The position numbers and the translations under genes are program-made. A model generated the notes under the pieces. The model made no database searches and was not told the DNA's origin. It worked only from the letters and a program-made list of their open reading frames with translations. Of a stretch of 64,000 bases of DNA, positions 8,624 to 20,755 are shown piece by piece. Numbering within the stretch: the stretch's first letter is position 1; each line of letters starts with the position of its first letter. Origin of the DNA: Parabacteroides sp. (GTDB lineage Bacteria; Bacteroidota; Bacteroidia; Bacteroidales; Tannerellaceae); NCBI GenBank assembly GCA_017937385.1, contig JAGBDR010000006.1, positions 1 to 64,000 on the forward strand. Reading direction: 5' to 3'.

Positions 8624-10117
8624 ATGAAGGATTCAGCACTTGATATAAAGGCTTTTCTCGATAAGGATGAACAGAAAGATTTATTGCGTTTCTTGACCGC
8701 AGGTTCGGTGGACGATGGGAAATCGACTTTGATCGGCCGTCTGTTGTTCGATAGCAAAAAGATTTACGAAGACCAGTTGGACGCCCTTGAACGTGATAGC
8801 AAACGCATGGGAAACGCCGGCGACCATATCGACTACGCCCTGTTGCTGGACGGTCTGAAAGCCGAACGCGAACAGGGGATCACGATTGATGTGGCGTACC
8901 GTTATTTCAGTACGAATAACCGCAAGTTCATCATTGCCGACACTCCGGGGCATGAACAGTATACCCGTAATATGATCACCGGCGGTTCTACCGCCAACCT
9001 TGCCATTATCCTGGTGGATGCCCGAACAGGGGTGATTACGCAGACACGCCGTCACACCTATCTGGTTTCGCTTTTGGGGATCAAGCATGTGGTGCTGGCG
9101 GTCAACAAAATGGACTTGGTCGATTTTGATAAAGCTGTTTTCGACAAGATTGTTTCCGATTATAAGGCGTTTGTCGCTTCGTTGAATATTCCGGATATCA
9201 CCTGCATTCCGCTTTCCGCTTTGGATGGCGACAATGTGGTGGAGAAGAGTAGTCGTACACCTTGGTATGAAGGACTCTCGTTGCTGGATTTCCTCGAAAC
9301 GGTGCCTATCGACCAGGACCGCAATTTTGAGGATTTCCGTTATCCGGTCCAATATGTATTGCGCCCGAACCTGGACTTCCGTGGTTTCTGTGGGAAAGTG
9401 GCCAGCGGCATCGTGCGTAAAGGCGATACGGTGATGGCCTTGCCTTCTGGGAAAACATCCAAAGTGAAGAGTATCGTGACTTACGAAGGTGAGCTGGATT
9501 ATGCGTTCCCGCCTCAGTGCGTCACCCTCACGCTGGAAGATGAGATCGATGTCTCACGGGGTGAAATGCTCGTCCATCCGGATAACCTGCCGATCGAGGG
9601 CCGTAACTTCGAAGCCATGTTAGTGTGGATGGACGAAGAACCGATGGATGTCAGCAAACAGTTCTATATCAAGCATACGACCAACTTGACTCGCGCCCGT
9701 GTGGATGACATTCGCTATAAGGTGAATGTCAATACGATGGAACAGTTATCAATTGACAATGGACAATTGACAATGGACAATTTGCCGATGAAGTTGAACG
9801 AGATTGCTTGTGTCGCTTTCACGACCGGCAAGGAGCTTTTCTTCGACCCGTATCAGAAAAACAAACAGACCGGAGCCTTTATCCTGATCGACCCGATCAC
9901 GAATAATACCTCCGCCGTCGGCATGATACTGGATAAATTGACAATTGACAATGGACAATTGACAATGGAAGAGGAAACGGATAATGGTCCATTGTCAACT
10001 GTCCATTGTCAATTGAACCTGTCTGCCTTGGGTATCGGCGAAGAACATTACGAAGCGATAGAAAAGGCTTGTAAGGCTCTCGAAAAGCAAGGCGTCAAAG
10101 TAAAACTAACAAAATAG
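8624..10117 (+). CDS. cysN: Sulfate adenylyltransferase subunit 1 (GTPase) with repeat-encoded insertions
   Basis: A 497-residue translation-factor-like GTPase that couples GTP hydrolysis to APS synthesis by CysD. G1 is [16 protein letters not shown]3 DTPGHEQY, G4 NKMD. The beta-barrel domains follow, with [19 protein letters not shown] and [19 protein letters not shown]. The C-terminal ~125 residues carry three peptides made by heptamer [16 protein letters not shown] (about 374-387), [13 protein letters not shown] (about 438-450), and LSTVHCQLN (about 457-465). Such peptides are not a recognised part of the CysN family and probably sit in surface loops. The reading frame stays open through all of them. 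Repeat slippage by one 7-bp unit would shift the frame and remove the end of the protein. Confidence 0.94.
   Translation: MKDSALDIKAFLDKDEQKDLLRFLTAGSVDDGKSTLIGRLLFDSKKIYEDQLDALERDSKRMGNAGDHIDYALLLDGLKAEREQGITIDVAYRYFSTNNRKFIIADTPGHEQYTRNMITGGSTANLAIILVDARTGVITQTRRHTYLVSLLGIKHVVLAVNKMDLVDFDKAVFDKIVSDYKAFVASLNIPDITCIPLSALDGDNVVEKSSRTPWYEGLSLLDFLETVPIDQDRNFEDFRYPVQYVLRPNLDFRGFCGKVASGIVRKGDTVMALPSGKTSKVKSIVTYEGELDYAFPPQCVTLTLEDEIDVSRGEMLVHPDNLPIEGRNFEAMLVWMDEEPMDVSKQFYIKHTTNLTRARVDDIRYKVNVNTMEQLSIDNGQLTMDNLPMKLNEIACVAFTTGKELFFDPYQKNKQTGAFILIDPITNNTSAVGMILDKLTIDNGQLTMEEETDNGPLSTVHCQLNLSALGIGEEHYEAIEKACKALEKQGVKVKLTK
9748..10015 (+). repeat. Three heptamer repeat tracts inside the cysN coding sequence
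   Basis: Tracts at 9748-9783, 9937-9969 (both ACAATTG/ACAATGG sense) and 9986-10015 (the reverse complement). The last two are inverted copies separated by about 16 bp and could fold as a hairpin in the mRNA. All are translated in frame. Confidence 0.88.
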
Positions 10118-10153
10118 AATATAAACTCGGACAAAACCAATTGCTTTCTTTTC

Positions 10154-10189
10154 GAATTGTCAATTGTCAATTGTCCATTGTCAATTATC
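10154..10189 (+). repeat. Heptanucleotide repeat upstream of the sulfotransferase
   Basis: Five units of ATTGTCA type (one ATTGTCC) end 3 bp before the sulfotransferase ATG at 10193. In-frame upstream starts would only translate the repeat. Confidence 0.85.
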
Positions 10190-10192
10190 AAA

Positions 10193-11296
10193 ATGGGATT
10201 ACTGGAATTTGACAAACTACCGATCAATACTTTAGTGGGTGCTGACTGGAAAACGTTCAAGGCTGTGACAGCCAATAAGACGATCGACAAAGGGTTTCGT
10301 AATAAATATTTCCTGACGAAGTCCGTTTGCCGCTTGCTTAGCCTGTTGCAACCGTTTGAAGACGCGCGTTACCGCAAGATTGCGGACAAGCCGTTGGAGA
10401 TGGACCCGGTGTTCATTCTCGGACATTGGCGTAGCGGGACTACCTTTATGCACAATGTTTTCTCGTGCGACAAGCATTTCGGCTATAATACGACCTATCA
10501 GACCGTATTCCCGAACCTGATGCTTTGGGGACAGCCTTTCTTCAAGAAGAACATGGCGTTCCTGATGCCCGACAAGCGTCCGACCGATAATATGGAATTG
10601 AAGGTGGATCTTCCTCAGGAAGAGGAATTTGCTTTGGCAAACATGATGCCTTACACCTATTATAACTTCTGGTTCTTCCCGAAGCACATGCTTGAATATT
10701 GCGACCGCTATTTGCTTTTCGACAATATCAGCGAGCACGAGCGGGAAGTGTTTAAGAAAACATTCCTCAAACTGATCAAGATTTCCCTTTGGAATACGAA
10801 AGGAACCCAGTTCCTGAGTAAGAACCCGCCTCATACGGGACGTGTGAAGACTTTGGTGGAGATGTTCCCGAATGCGAAATTCATCTATCTGAAACGGAAC
10901 CCGTACACGGTGTTCGAGAGCACGCGCAGCTTCTTTACGAATACGATCCAGCCGCTCCGCTTGCAGGATATCTCCAACGAGCAGATTGAAAGCAACTTCA
11001 TCGAAGTGTATCGCCGTTTGTTCTATAAATATGAAGAACAAAAGCACCTGATACCCGAAGGCAATCTGATAGAAGTGAAGTTTGAAGACTTCGAGCAAGA
11101 TGCCTTTGCCATGACAGAGGATATATACAAGAAATTAAACCTCCCTGGTTTTGAAGAGTCTAAGGCTGAAATCGAACAATATCTTGGGAAAAAGAAAGGC
11201 TATAAAAAGAACCAGTACAAATATGATGACCGGACCGTACGGCTTGTCGAAGAGAACTGGGGAATGGCTCTTAAGGAATGGGGATATTCGTTGTAA
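10193..11296 (+). CDS. PAPS-dependent sulfotransferase (Sulfotransfer_3-like)
   Basis: A 367-residue protein likely to move the sulfuryl group from PAPS to a hydroxyl acceptor. The 5'-phosphosulfate loop is GHWRSGTTFMHN (from residue 77) and the 3'-phosphate motif is FIYLKRNPYTVFESTRSFF (R235 to S243). There is no signal peptide, so it acts in the cytosol beside the PAPS supply. It is the last enzyme of the cysC-cysD-cysN group; cysQ at 4325 would remove the product PAP. From memory, B. thetaiotaomicron has a similarly placed sulfotransferase (BT_0416) shown to sulfonate sterols. The acceptor here cannot be read from sequence; sterols, bile acids or lipids are candidates. The ATG at 10193 is preferred over an upstream start inside the repeat. 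Confidence 0.88.
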   Translation: MGLLEFDKLPINTLVGADWKTFKAVTANKTIDKGFRNKYFLTKSVCRLLSLLQPFEDARYRKIADKPLEMDPVFILGHWRSGTTFMHNVFSCDKHFGYNTTYQTVFPNLMLWGQPFFKKNMAFLMPDKRPTDNMELKVDLPQEEEFALANMMPYTYYNFWFFPKHMLEYCDRYLLFDNISEHEREVFKKTFLKLIKISLWNTKGTQFLSKNPPHTGRVKTLVEMFPNAKFIYLKRNPYTVFESTRSFFTNTIQPLRLQDISNEQIESNFIEVYRRLFYKYEEQKHLIPEGNLIEVKFEDFEQDAFAMTEDIYKKLNLPGFEESKAEIEQYLGKKKGYKKNQYKYDDRTVRLVEENWGMALKEWGYSL

Positions 11297-11320
11297 TTGA
11301 CAATTGATAATTGACAATTT
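11295..11320 (+). repeat. Heptamer repeat after the sulfotransferase
   Basis: AATTGACAATTGATAATTGAC-type copies begin in the sulfotransferase stop codon and fill the start of the gap. Same family as 5315, 6908 and 10154. Confidence 0.8.
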
Positions 11321-11384
11321 GTTTGTCGTTGTTGTTTAGGGTCGGTTATAAGGGTTTCGGTTGTATAAAAAAGCAAAATTAGAA

Positions 11385-14894
<3,510 letters not shown>

Positions 14895-14905
14895 TATAAA
14901 TTCTT

Positions 14906-14913
14906 TATTTTTG
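14906..14913 (+). promoter_or_regulatory. -7 box for dapA
   Basis: TATTTTTG matches TAnnTTTG and lies 24 bp before the dapA ATG. A short heptamer trace (TTGACAATTAACAATC) lies between it and the start codon. Confidence 0.6.
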
Positions 14914-14937
14914 CAGCACCGTTGACAATTAACAATC

Positions 14938-15831
14938 ATGGCAGATATAAATTTAAAAGGAATGGGCGTGGCGTTGATCACTCCCTTTAAAGAAGATGAG
15001 AGTGTAGACTATGAGGCGTTGGCCCGGCTTGTAGACTATCAGTTGCAGAATGGAACTGATTATTTGGTCGTGTTGGGTACTACAGCTGAAACTCCTACAC
15101 TAACGGAAGAAGAAAAGAAGAATATAATCAATTTGGTCGTAACAAAGGTAAACGGACGCATCCCCATCGTGTTGGGACTGGGTGGAAATTGTACACGTTC
15201 GATTGTCGAAAAGCTGAAAAACGACAACTTTGAAGGCATCGATGCGATCCTTTCCGTCGTACCTTATTATAATAAACCCTCCCAGGAAGGAATCTACCAG
15301 CACTATAAAGCCATTGCGGAGGCGACTACGTTGCCGATAGTCCTGTATAATGTTCCGGGACGTACCGGTGTGAACATGACGGCCGAGACGACATTGCGCA
15401 TCGCCCGTGAATTCAAGAACGTGGTCGCAGTCAAGGAGGCTTCCGGCAATATCACCCAGATGGATGATATTATCAAGAACAAACCGGCGAACTTCAGTGT
15501 GATTTCCGGAGACGATGGCATCACGTTCCCGCTTATCACGTTGGGAGCTGTCGGGGTGATTTCAGTGATCGGCAATGCTTTCCCGCGTGAGTTCAGCCGT
15601 ATGGTGCGTCTGGCGTTGGCTGGTGATTACGATAGTGCCCGTACGATTCACCATAGCTTTACGGAACTGTTCAGTTTGCTGTTTGTCGATGGTAATCCGG
15701 CAGGAGCGAAGAGTATGCTGAATGCAATGGGCTTCATTGAAAATAAATTGCGTTTGCCTTTGGTTCCGACCCGTATCACTACATTTGAAAAGATTCGTGA
15801 CGTATTACGTCAGTTGAGTATTAAGTGCTAA
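14938..15831 (+). CDS. dapA: 4-hydroxy-tetrahydrodipicolinate synthase
   Basis: A 297-residue class I aldolase-type enzyme that condenses pyruvate with aspartate semialdehyde, first step of the diaminopimelate/lysine branch. Tyr in VLYNVPGRTGVNM and the Schiff-base Lys in VVAVKEASGN are in place. GTTAETPTLTEEEK is the substrate-binding loop. Length is typical. It has its own promoter-like box and runs convergent to the thioredoxin-like gene, with a gap of only 25 bp. Confidence 0.96.
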   Translation: MADINLKGMGVALITPFKEDESVDYEALARLVDYQLQNGTDYLVVLGTTAETPTLTEEEKKNIINLVVTKVNGRIPIVLGLGGNCTRSIVEKLKNDNFEGIDAILSVVPYYNKPSQEGIYQHYKAIAEATTLPIVLYNVPGRTGVNMTAETTLRIAREFKNVVAVKEASGNITQMDDIIKNKPANFSVISGDDGITFPLITLGAVGVISVIGNAFPREFSRMVRLALAGDYDSARTIHHSFTELFSLLFVDGNPAGAKSMLNAMGFIENKLRLPLVPTRITTFEKIRDVLRQLSIKC

Positions 15832-15856
15832 GATACGATCCGTACCTCTGTCCCTG

Positions 15857-16387
15857 TTAAATCTTATCCGACGTTCCTTTTGAATATGCGGGGATGGGCT
15901 GGGCGGCATAGATTTCTTCGGGGTCTACTTTTTCCGTTTGCGTCAGGATAATTGTGCCGTCCTTATCGGCAAGGAATACACGAGGTATGGTGTTGTCGGC
16001 AAAGAGGGAGTAGACTTTCCGATCCGGATCGGCGAAGAATTCCATATCATACTGATGTTCCCGGAAATAGGCCGTGACCTGTTCTTCCGTTTCACCACGG
16101 GCAATCAGGAGTACGCGGATAGCGGGATTATCTTTGTATGTATGATATAATGTGGAAATATCCGGAAAAGCTTTCTGGCAGTCGGGACAGGTCGTGCTGA
16201 AGAAGATAATCAAGGCGGATTTGTTTTCCAGATCTTTTCCCGATACCGTCCCATTCGGATTGGAAATGCTGAATTCGGGCAACAGGTCGCCTTCTTCCAA
16301 CGCGAAATCACCCGCCGGCGGCACATCTTCATGGATGCAAGCCGTGAGGGACAGCAAGCTGATTATATAAAACAACAGATCTTTCAT
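15857..16387 (-). CDS. TlpA/AhpC-type thioredoxin-fold lipoprotein
   Basis: A 176-residue envelope protein. MKDLLFYIISLLSLTAC is a lipoprotein signal with the lipobox Cys at 17. The thioredoxin fold follows, with FFSTTCPDCQKAFPDI as the redox site (CPDC) and the cis-Pro in TIPRVFLADKDGTI. It probably serves thiol exchange or peroxide reduction at the periplasmic face of a membrane. A -7 box (TATCTTTG on the minus strand) ends only 6 bp before the ATG, so the mRNA may be nearly leaderless. Confidence 0.85.
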   Translation of the reverse strand: MKDLLFYIISLLSLTACIHEDVPPAGDFALEEGDLLPEFSISNPNGTVSGKDLENKSALIIFFSTTCPDCQKAFPDISTLYHTYKDNPAIRVLLIARGETEEQVTAYFREHQYDMEFFADPDRKVYSLFADNTIPRVFLADKDGTIILTQTEKVDPEEIYAAQPIPAYSKGTSDKI

Positions 16388-16392
16388 AGGGG

Positions 16393-16400
16393 CAAAGATA
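16393..16400 (-). promoter_or_regulatory. -7 box very close to the lipoprotein start
   Basis: On the minus strand TATCTTTG matches TAnnTTTG. Transcription would begin at or within a few bases of the ATG at 16387, giving a leaderless message. Confidence 0.5.
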
Positions 16401-16454
16401 CAGGTTGGAAACCATACTTTGCGATTTTTGCATGGCTATTTGCATATTATCCTG

Positions 16455-16462
16455 TATATTTG
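16455..16462 (+). promoter_or_regulatory. -7 box for the GtrA gene
   Basis: TATATTTG matches TAnnTTTG, 66 bp before the chosen ATG at 16528. This supports the internal start over longer upstream ones, which would begin before the promoter. Confidence 0.5.
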
Positions 16463-16527
16463 CCTTGGAGTTTCAAATATCAAAGAACAAAACAGCAAGA
16501 AAACACTTGGTTCTACAGTCTGAAAAT

Positions 16528-16911
16528 ATGGTACGCGTGATACGGTTTATACTGGTCGGTACACTGAATGCGTTGATTACAGTCTTGGTTGTTTGGCTGA
16601 TGATGGACAAATTCGGTTGCAACTATATCGCTACCAATATCACAGCCTATGTGATTGCGCAGGTCAATAACTTTTTCTGGAGCAAATATTGGGTATTTTC
16701 TTCCCGTACCGGTAAGTTCCGTCGTGAGATACCTCTTTTTCTGGTTGCTTTCGGATGTGCCTATTGTGCGCAATTTCTTGCTTTACTTATCATGGTGGAA
16801 ATCTTTGATCTGAACGAATACTTAGCCCAGTTTTTCGGACTCTTCATCTATGGTGCGGTCAACTATGGGATGAACCGGAAAATCACGTTTCAATTGACGG
16901 CTGATGATTGA
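16528..16911 (+). CDS. GtrA-family membrane protein
   Basis: A 127-residue protein with four hydrophobic segments. It begins MVRVIRFILVGTLNALITVLVV, contains the family motif VNNFFWSKYWVFSS, and ends with IYGAVNYGMNRKITF. GtrA-like proteins are linked to membrane transfer of undecaprenyl-linked sugars, but substrates are rarely known. Longer frames start at 16405, upstream of the probable promoter; the ATG at 16528 gives the usual family length. It ends in a short heptamer trace and is convergent with the AraC gene. Confidence 0.85.
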   Translation: MVRVIRFILVGTLNALITVLVVWLMMDKFGCNYIATNITAYVIAQVNNFFWSKYWVFSSRTGKFRREIPLFLVAFGCAYCAQFLALLIMVEIFDLNEYLAQFFGLFIYGAVNYGMNRKITFQLTADD

Positions 16912-16963
16912 CAATTGAGAGTGGCGGATCCATGAAAATAAGAATGCCTATTATAAGGTCATT

Positions 16964-17024
16964 ACAATGCCCATTCAAACGACCTGACAATGCCCATCCT
17001 AACACCCTTACGATGGGCATTGTC
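16964..17024. repeat. ATGCCCAT repeat with 13-bp perfect hairpin
   Basis: Units of about 22-23 bp containing AATGCCCAT repeat twice and are closed by an inverted copy. GACAATGCCCATC (16986-16998) pairs perfectly with GATGGGCATTGTC (17012-17024). It lies between two convergent stop codons and could terminate both transcripts, though no T-run follows. The same family is at 38213. Confidence 0.85.
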
Positions 17025-17027
17025 GTA

Positions 17028-17915
17028 TCAGTGTGCCCTTTCCCTGAATTCCGACGGTGTCACCCCTTCTTTCTTTTTGAAGAAAGTGGAGAACTGTCCG
17101 GCATTCTCAAACTTGAGACTGTAAGCTATTTCCGAGATATTCATACTACTGCTGGTAAGTAGTTCCTTGGCTTTCAGTAATTTTTGCTGCAATTGGTATT
17201 GGGCGGGCGATACGCCTGTATATTCTTTGAACATACGGCGGAACCAAGAGTAGCCGAGCCCCAGACGGGACGCTATTTCTTCCGGTGTCAGCGGGTTTTC
17301 CACCTGTCCTTTCATTAAGATGCGGGCTTCGTTGATCTTATCCACCACATAAGTGTTCGTAAAGGCGTTGTTTCTCCTTTTATAATAGATTGTTCCTAAT
17401 ATATGAAGAACAATACTCGAAATCATCTCCTGGTAGCCTGTCTTTTCCTGCGAAGCGAATTTCAGGATGTCTTCATACAACCCGACAATGGTTGCGCTGA
17501 GCCCGATATGTTGCAACGGCTCTTCGCGGGTAAAGAATCGTTTCTCCACGCGCTTGTCGATATGGGTACCGCGGAAACCGACCCAATATTCATCCCAGCC
17601 CGTCTCGCTGTCGGGATAGTAGCTGTGCCATTCTCCCGGAAAAAGCAAAATCATCGTGCCGGCGTTTATTTTCTGCATTTTGCAGGATTGTGAAGAGAAA
17701 TAGCCACTTCCTTTCGTAATATAAACCAGTTGGTATTCATTCAGGATTCGGCCGGTCTGTGGCTTAAAGCTGTAACTGTCCGGATGCTTCGAAAGAGGAT
17801 AGTTCCCTTTCGGAGGTATAAACTGATAACCGACGGTTGTAACGACAATTCCCCATTCTTCGTCAATCGCACTTATGGTCAGATATCTCAATTGATCATT
17901 TATCTGTTTCTTCAT
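17028..17915 (-). CDS. rhaR: AraC-family regulator, likely rhamnose-responsive (RhaR-like)
   Basis: A 295-residue activator. The N-terminal cupin-like sugar-binding region spans about 1-170 (ITKGSGYFSSQ, GTMILLFPGEWHSYYP). The two AraC helix-turn-helix units are near the C-terminus: TPEEIASRLGLGYSWFRRMF, and ISEIAYSLKFENAGQFSTFF followed by TPSEFRERAH. It is divergent from rhaB with a 100-bp shared gap. As remembered, B. thetaiotaomicron controls its rhamnose operon with an AraC regulator beside it, which supports the assignment. The gene symbol is by context. Confidence 0.85.
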   Translation of the reverse strand: MKKQINDQLRYLTISAIDEEWGIVVTTVGYQFIPPKGNYPLSKHPDSYSFKPQTGRILNEYQLVYITKGSGYFSSQSCKMQKINAGTMILLFPGEWHSYYPDSETGWDEYWVGFRGTHIDKRVEKRFFTREEPLQHIGLSATIVGLYEDILKFASQEKTGYQEMISSIVLHILGTIYYKRRNNAFTNTYVVDKINEARILMKGQVENPLTPEEIASRLGLGYSWFRRMFKEYTGVSPAQYQLQQKLLKAKELLTSSSMNISEIAYSLKFENAGQFSTFFKKKEGVTPSEFRERAH

Positions 17916-17957
17916 CTCCTCTGTCAGATTTCAAAGGTTTAAAATCATTTTCAAAAG

Positions 17958-17986
17958 CAAAGATAGTAAATTACCGTTTACTTTTG
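17958..17986. promoter_or_regulatory. Back-to-back -7 boxes of the rhaR-like gene and rhaB
   Basis: Minus-strand TATCTTTG (17958-17965) faces the regulator, and plus-strand TACTTTTG (17979-17986) faces rhaB. They are 13 bp apart, so one bound regulator could affect both. No clear -33 TTTG is seen for rhaB, as expected of an activator-dependent promoter. Confidence 0.6.
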
Positions 17987-18015
17987 CAATCATAAACAAA
18001 CAACTTTGTTGAACA

Positions 18016-19494
18016 ATGAAGAAATATAACTTTTTAGCTTTTGACATAGGTGCAACCAGCGGACGTGCCGTATTAGGCACCTTGGCAGATGGCAAATTTG
18101 AAATGCAGGAACTGCACCGTTTCTCAAATGCAATCATGGAGTTGCATGGAAGATATTACTGGAATATATATCGTTTGTATGATGCCTTGAAAGAGAGTCT
18201 TACAATCTGTGCACGCCGGAATGTGGTTCCGGACTCTATCGGGATCGATACCTGGGGTGTCGATTTCGGATACTTGGCGAAAGACGGCACATTGCTGGGG
18301 TTGCCGCGTGCGTATCGCGATCCTTATACGGATGGTGCGCCGGAAGCCTATTTCCAGCGTGTTCCCCGGTCGGAAGTATACCGGCTTACCGGCATACAAA
18401 TCATGAACTTTAATAGTATATTCCAATTGTTTCGGGCGAAACAGGAAGGTTTCGGGCCCTTGGAGGCGGCAGCGGAGATCCTGTTTATACCTGATTTGCT
18501 ATCTTACTTGTTGACGGGCAAGAAGGTTTGTGAGTATACGGATGCTTCTACTTCCGGGCTGTTGAACCCGGTGACGAAGGAATTTGAGGCCGCTTTGCTG
18601 GAAGCGGCGGGGGTTGCTCCTTCCATCATGCGCCCGGTCGTGATGCCGGGAACGTGTGTCGGGCAACTGACCGACGCGCTTGCACGGGAAACGGGGATCG
18701 GCAAAGTGCCGGTCATCGCGGTTGCCGGCCACGATACGGCTTCGGCGGTCGCGGCGGTTCCGGCGGCGGACCGGGAGTTTGCCTACCTGAGCAGTGGTAC
18801 GTGGAGCCTCATGGGAATCGAAACGGAAGAACCGATTATCTCGGAAGAATCTTTCCGGCATAACTTCACGAACGAAGGCGGCATAGACGGGACAACCCGT
18901 TTCCTGAAGAACATCACAGGGATGTGGTTGCTCGAACAGTGCCGGAAAGAGTGGGAGAAGGCCGGCCGCGATTATTCGTATCCGGCGATTGTCAAGATGG
19001 CGGAACAGGCGACACCTTTCCGTTGCTTTGTGAATCCCGATGATCCGTGCTTTGCCAATCCGGTGAGCATGACGGAGGCAATCAAGGCTTATTGCCGCGA
19101 GACCGGGCAACCCGAACCGGTCGAAGACGATGCCTTTATCCGCTGCATTTTCGAGAGCCTGGCATTCCGGTATAAGGAGGTGCTGACGTTGTTGTCCGGG
19201 ATGGCACCTTTCCCGATCCGCAAACTGCACGTGATCGGAGGCGGCTCGATGAATAATCTGCTCAACCAGTTTACGGCAAATGTCATCAATCTGCCGGTTG
19301 TGGCAGGACCTTCGGAAGCGACGGCAATCGGCAACTGCATGGTGCAGGCGAGGGCGGCAGGATTAGTCGCCGACCGCTGGGAGATGCGCCGTTTGATCAA
19401 CTCTTTCCTTTCTCCGGCCGTCTTTCTGCCGGAAAATAACGGCAAGTGGGAAGAAGCGTTTAAGAATTACCAATCTATAATCTCAAAAAAATAA
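18016..19494 (+). CDS. rhaB: L-rhamnulokinase
   Basis: A 492-residue FGGY-type sugar kinase that phosphorylates L-rhamnulose at C1. N-terminal phosphate motif FDIGATSGRAVLG; IDTWGVDFGYL; HDTASAVAAVPA; SSGTWSLMGIE; and the adenosine motif HVIGGGSMNNLLNQF near the C-terminus are all RhaB-like. First gene of the rhamnose operon, 4 bp before rhaA. Confidence 0.95.
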   Translation: MKKYNFLAFDIGATSGRAVLGTLADGKFEMQELHRFSNAIMELHGRYYWNIYRLYDALKESLTICARRNVVPDSIGIDTWGVDFGYLAKDGTLLGLPRAYRDPYTDGAPEAYFQRVPRSEVYRLTGIQIMNFNSIFQLFRAKQEGFGPLEAAAEILFIPDLLSYLLTGKKVCEYTDASTSGLLNPVTKEFEAALLEAAGVAPSIMRPVVMPGTCVGQLTDALARETGIGKVPVIAVAGHDTASAVAAVPAADREFAYLSSGTWSLMGIETEEPIISEESFRHNFTNEGGIDGTTRFLKNITGMWLLEQCRKEWEKAGRDYSYPAIVKMAEQATPFRCFVNPDDPCFANPVSMTEAIKAYCRETGQPEPVEDDAFIRCIFESLAFRYKEVLTLLSGMAPFPIRKLHVIGGGSMNNLLNQFTANVINLPVVAGPSEATAIGNCMVQARAAGLVADRWEMRRLINSFLSPAVFLPENNGKWEEAFKNYQSIISKK

Positions 19495-19498
19495 GACC

Positions 19499-20755
19499 AT
19501 GACAAAAGAAAACAGTATCAGACAAGCGTATGAAACCGCCGTTGAACGCTATGCAGCCGTCGGCGTAGACGTAAAAGAGGCAATGGACAAGTTGCAGAAA
19601 ATCTCTCTTTCCATGCATTGCTGGCAGGCAGACGACGTGAGCGGTTTTGAAAACCAAGGTGGTTCGTTGACAGGCGGAATCCAAGTGACGGGTAACTATC
19701 CGGGACGTGCCCGCACGATCGACGAAGTACGGGCCGATGTCCTGAAAGCGGCTTCGCTGATTGCCGGCAAGCATCGTTTGAGCCTGCATGAAATATATGG
19801 CGATTTCCAGGGAAAGAAAGTCGACCGCAACGAAGTGGAACCGGTTCACTTTGAAAGCTGGATGCAGTGGGCGAAAGAAAACGGAATGAAACTGGATTTC
19901 AACAGCACCTCTTTCTCGCATCCGAAGAGCGGGGACCTGACGCTGGCCAATCCCGACGACGAGATCCGCAATTTCTGGATCGAGCACACGAAACGGTGCC
20001 GTTGGATCAGCGAGGAGATGGGAAAATACCAGGATGATCCCTGTATCATGAACCTTTGGATTCACGACGGAAGCAAGGAAGTGCCCGCCAGCCGCCTCAA
20101 ATATCGCCAGATACTGGAACAGTCGCTTGACGAGATTTTTGCGACGGAGTATAAGAATATGAAAGACTGCATCGAAGCCAAACTGTTCGGTATCGGCTTG
20201 GAAAGCTATACCGTCGGTTCATACGATTTCTACTTGGGCTATGGTGCGAAGAAAAACAAGATCGTGACACTCGATACGGGACATTTTCACCTGACGGAAA
20301 GCATCGCCGACAAGGTTTCGGCCTTGCTTCTCTTTACGCCGGAGGTCATGTTGCACGTGAGCCGTCCGATCCGTTGGGACAGCGACCATGTCGTGATCCT
20401 GAACGACGACTTGCTCGATCTGTCGCGCGAAATTATCCGTTGCAAGGCATTGGACCGTGTGCATATCGGTTTGGACTACTTCGATGCGACGATCAACCGT
20501 ATCGGTGCCTATGTGATCGGTTGCCGCGCCACGCAGAAAGCCCTCTTGCAAGCCCTTCTCGAACCGTCTGCCACTTTGCAGCAATACGAAGCCGAAGGCC
20601 GCTATTTCCAGCGCCTGGCTTTGCAGGAAGAGATGAAGAGCCTTCCGTGGGCGGCTGTCTGGGATATGTTCTGTTTGCAAAACGACGTTCCGGTAGGCGA
20701 GGACTATATTGCAGAGATCGAGAAATACGAGGCTGAAGTAACAAGCAAACGATAA
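19499..20755 (+). CDS. rhaA: L-rhamnose isomerase
   Basis: A 418-residue TIM-barrel metalloenzyme that converts L-rhamnose to L-rhamnulose. Seen: SMHCWQADDVSGFE near the N-terminus, LDFNSTSFSHPKSGDLTLANPD, NLWIHDGSKEVPASRL, and the metal-site segment LDTGHFHLTE. Length matches E. coli RhaA (419). Its stop codon overlaps the rhaT start by 1 bp. Confidence 0.96.
   Translation: MTKENSIRQAYETAVERYAAVGVDVKEAMDKLQKISLSMHCWQADDVSGFENQGGSLTGGIQVTGNYPGRARTIDEVRADVLKAASLIAGKHRLSLHEIYGDFQGKKVDRNEVEPVHFESWMQWAKENGMKLDFNSTSFSHPKSGDLTLANPDDEIRNFWIEHTKRCRWISEEMGKYQDDPCIMNLWIHDGSKEVPASRLKYRQILEQSLDEIFATEYKNMKDCIEAKLFGIGLESYTVGSYDFYLGYGAKKNKIVTLDTGHFHLTESIADKVSALLLFTPEVMLHVSRPIRWDSDHVVILNDDLLDLSREIIRCKALDRVHIGLDYFDATINRIGAYVIGCRATQKALLQALLEPSATLQQYEAEGRYFQRLALQEEMKSLPWAAVWDMFCLQNDVPVGEDYIAEIEKYEAEVTSKR

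Noticed and set aside
16331-16540. Extended or alternative starts before the GtrA gene
   Set aside because: They begin before or at the probable promoter (-7 box 16455-16462) and add sequence not typical of GtrA.
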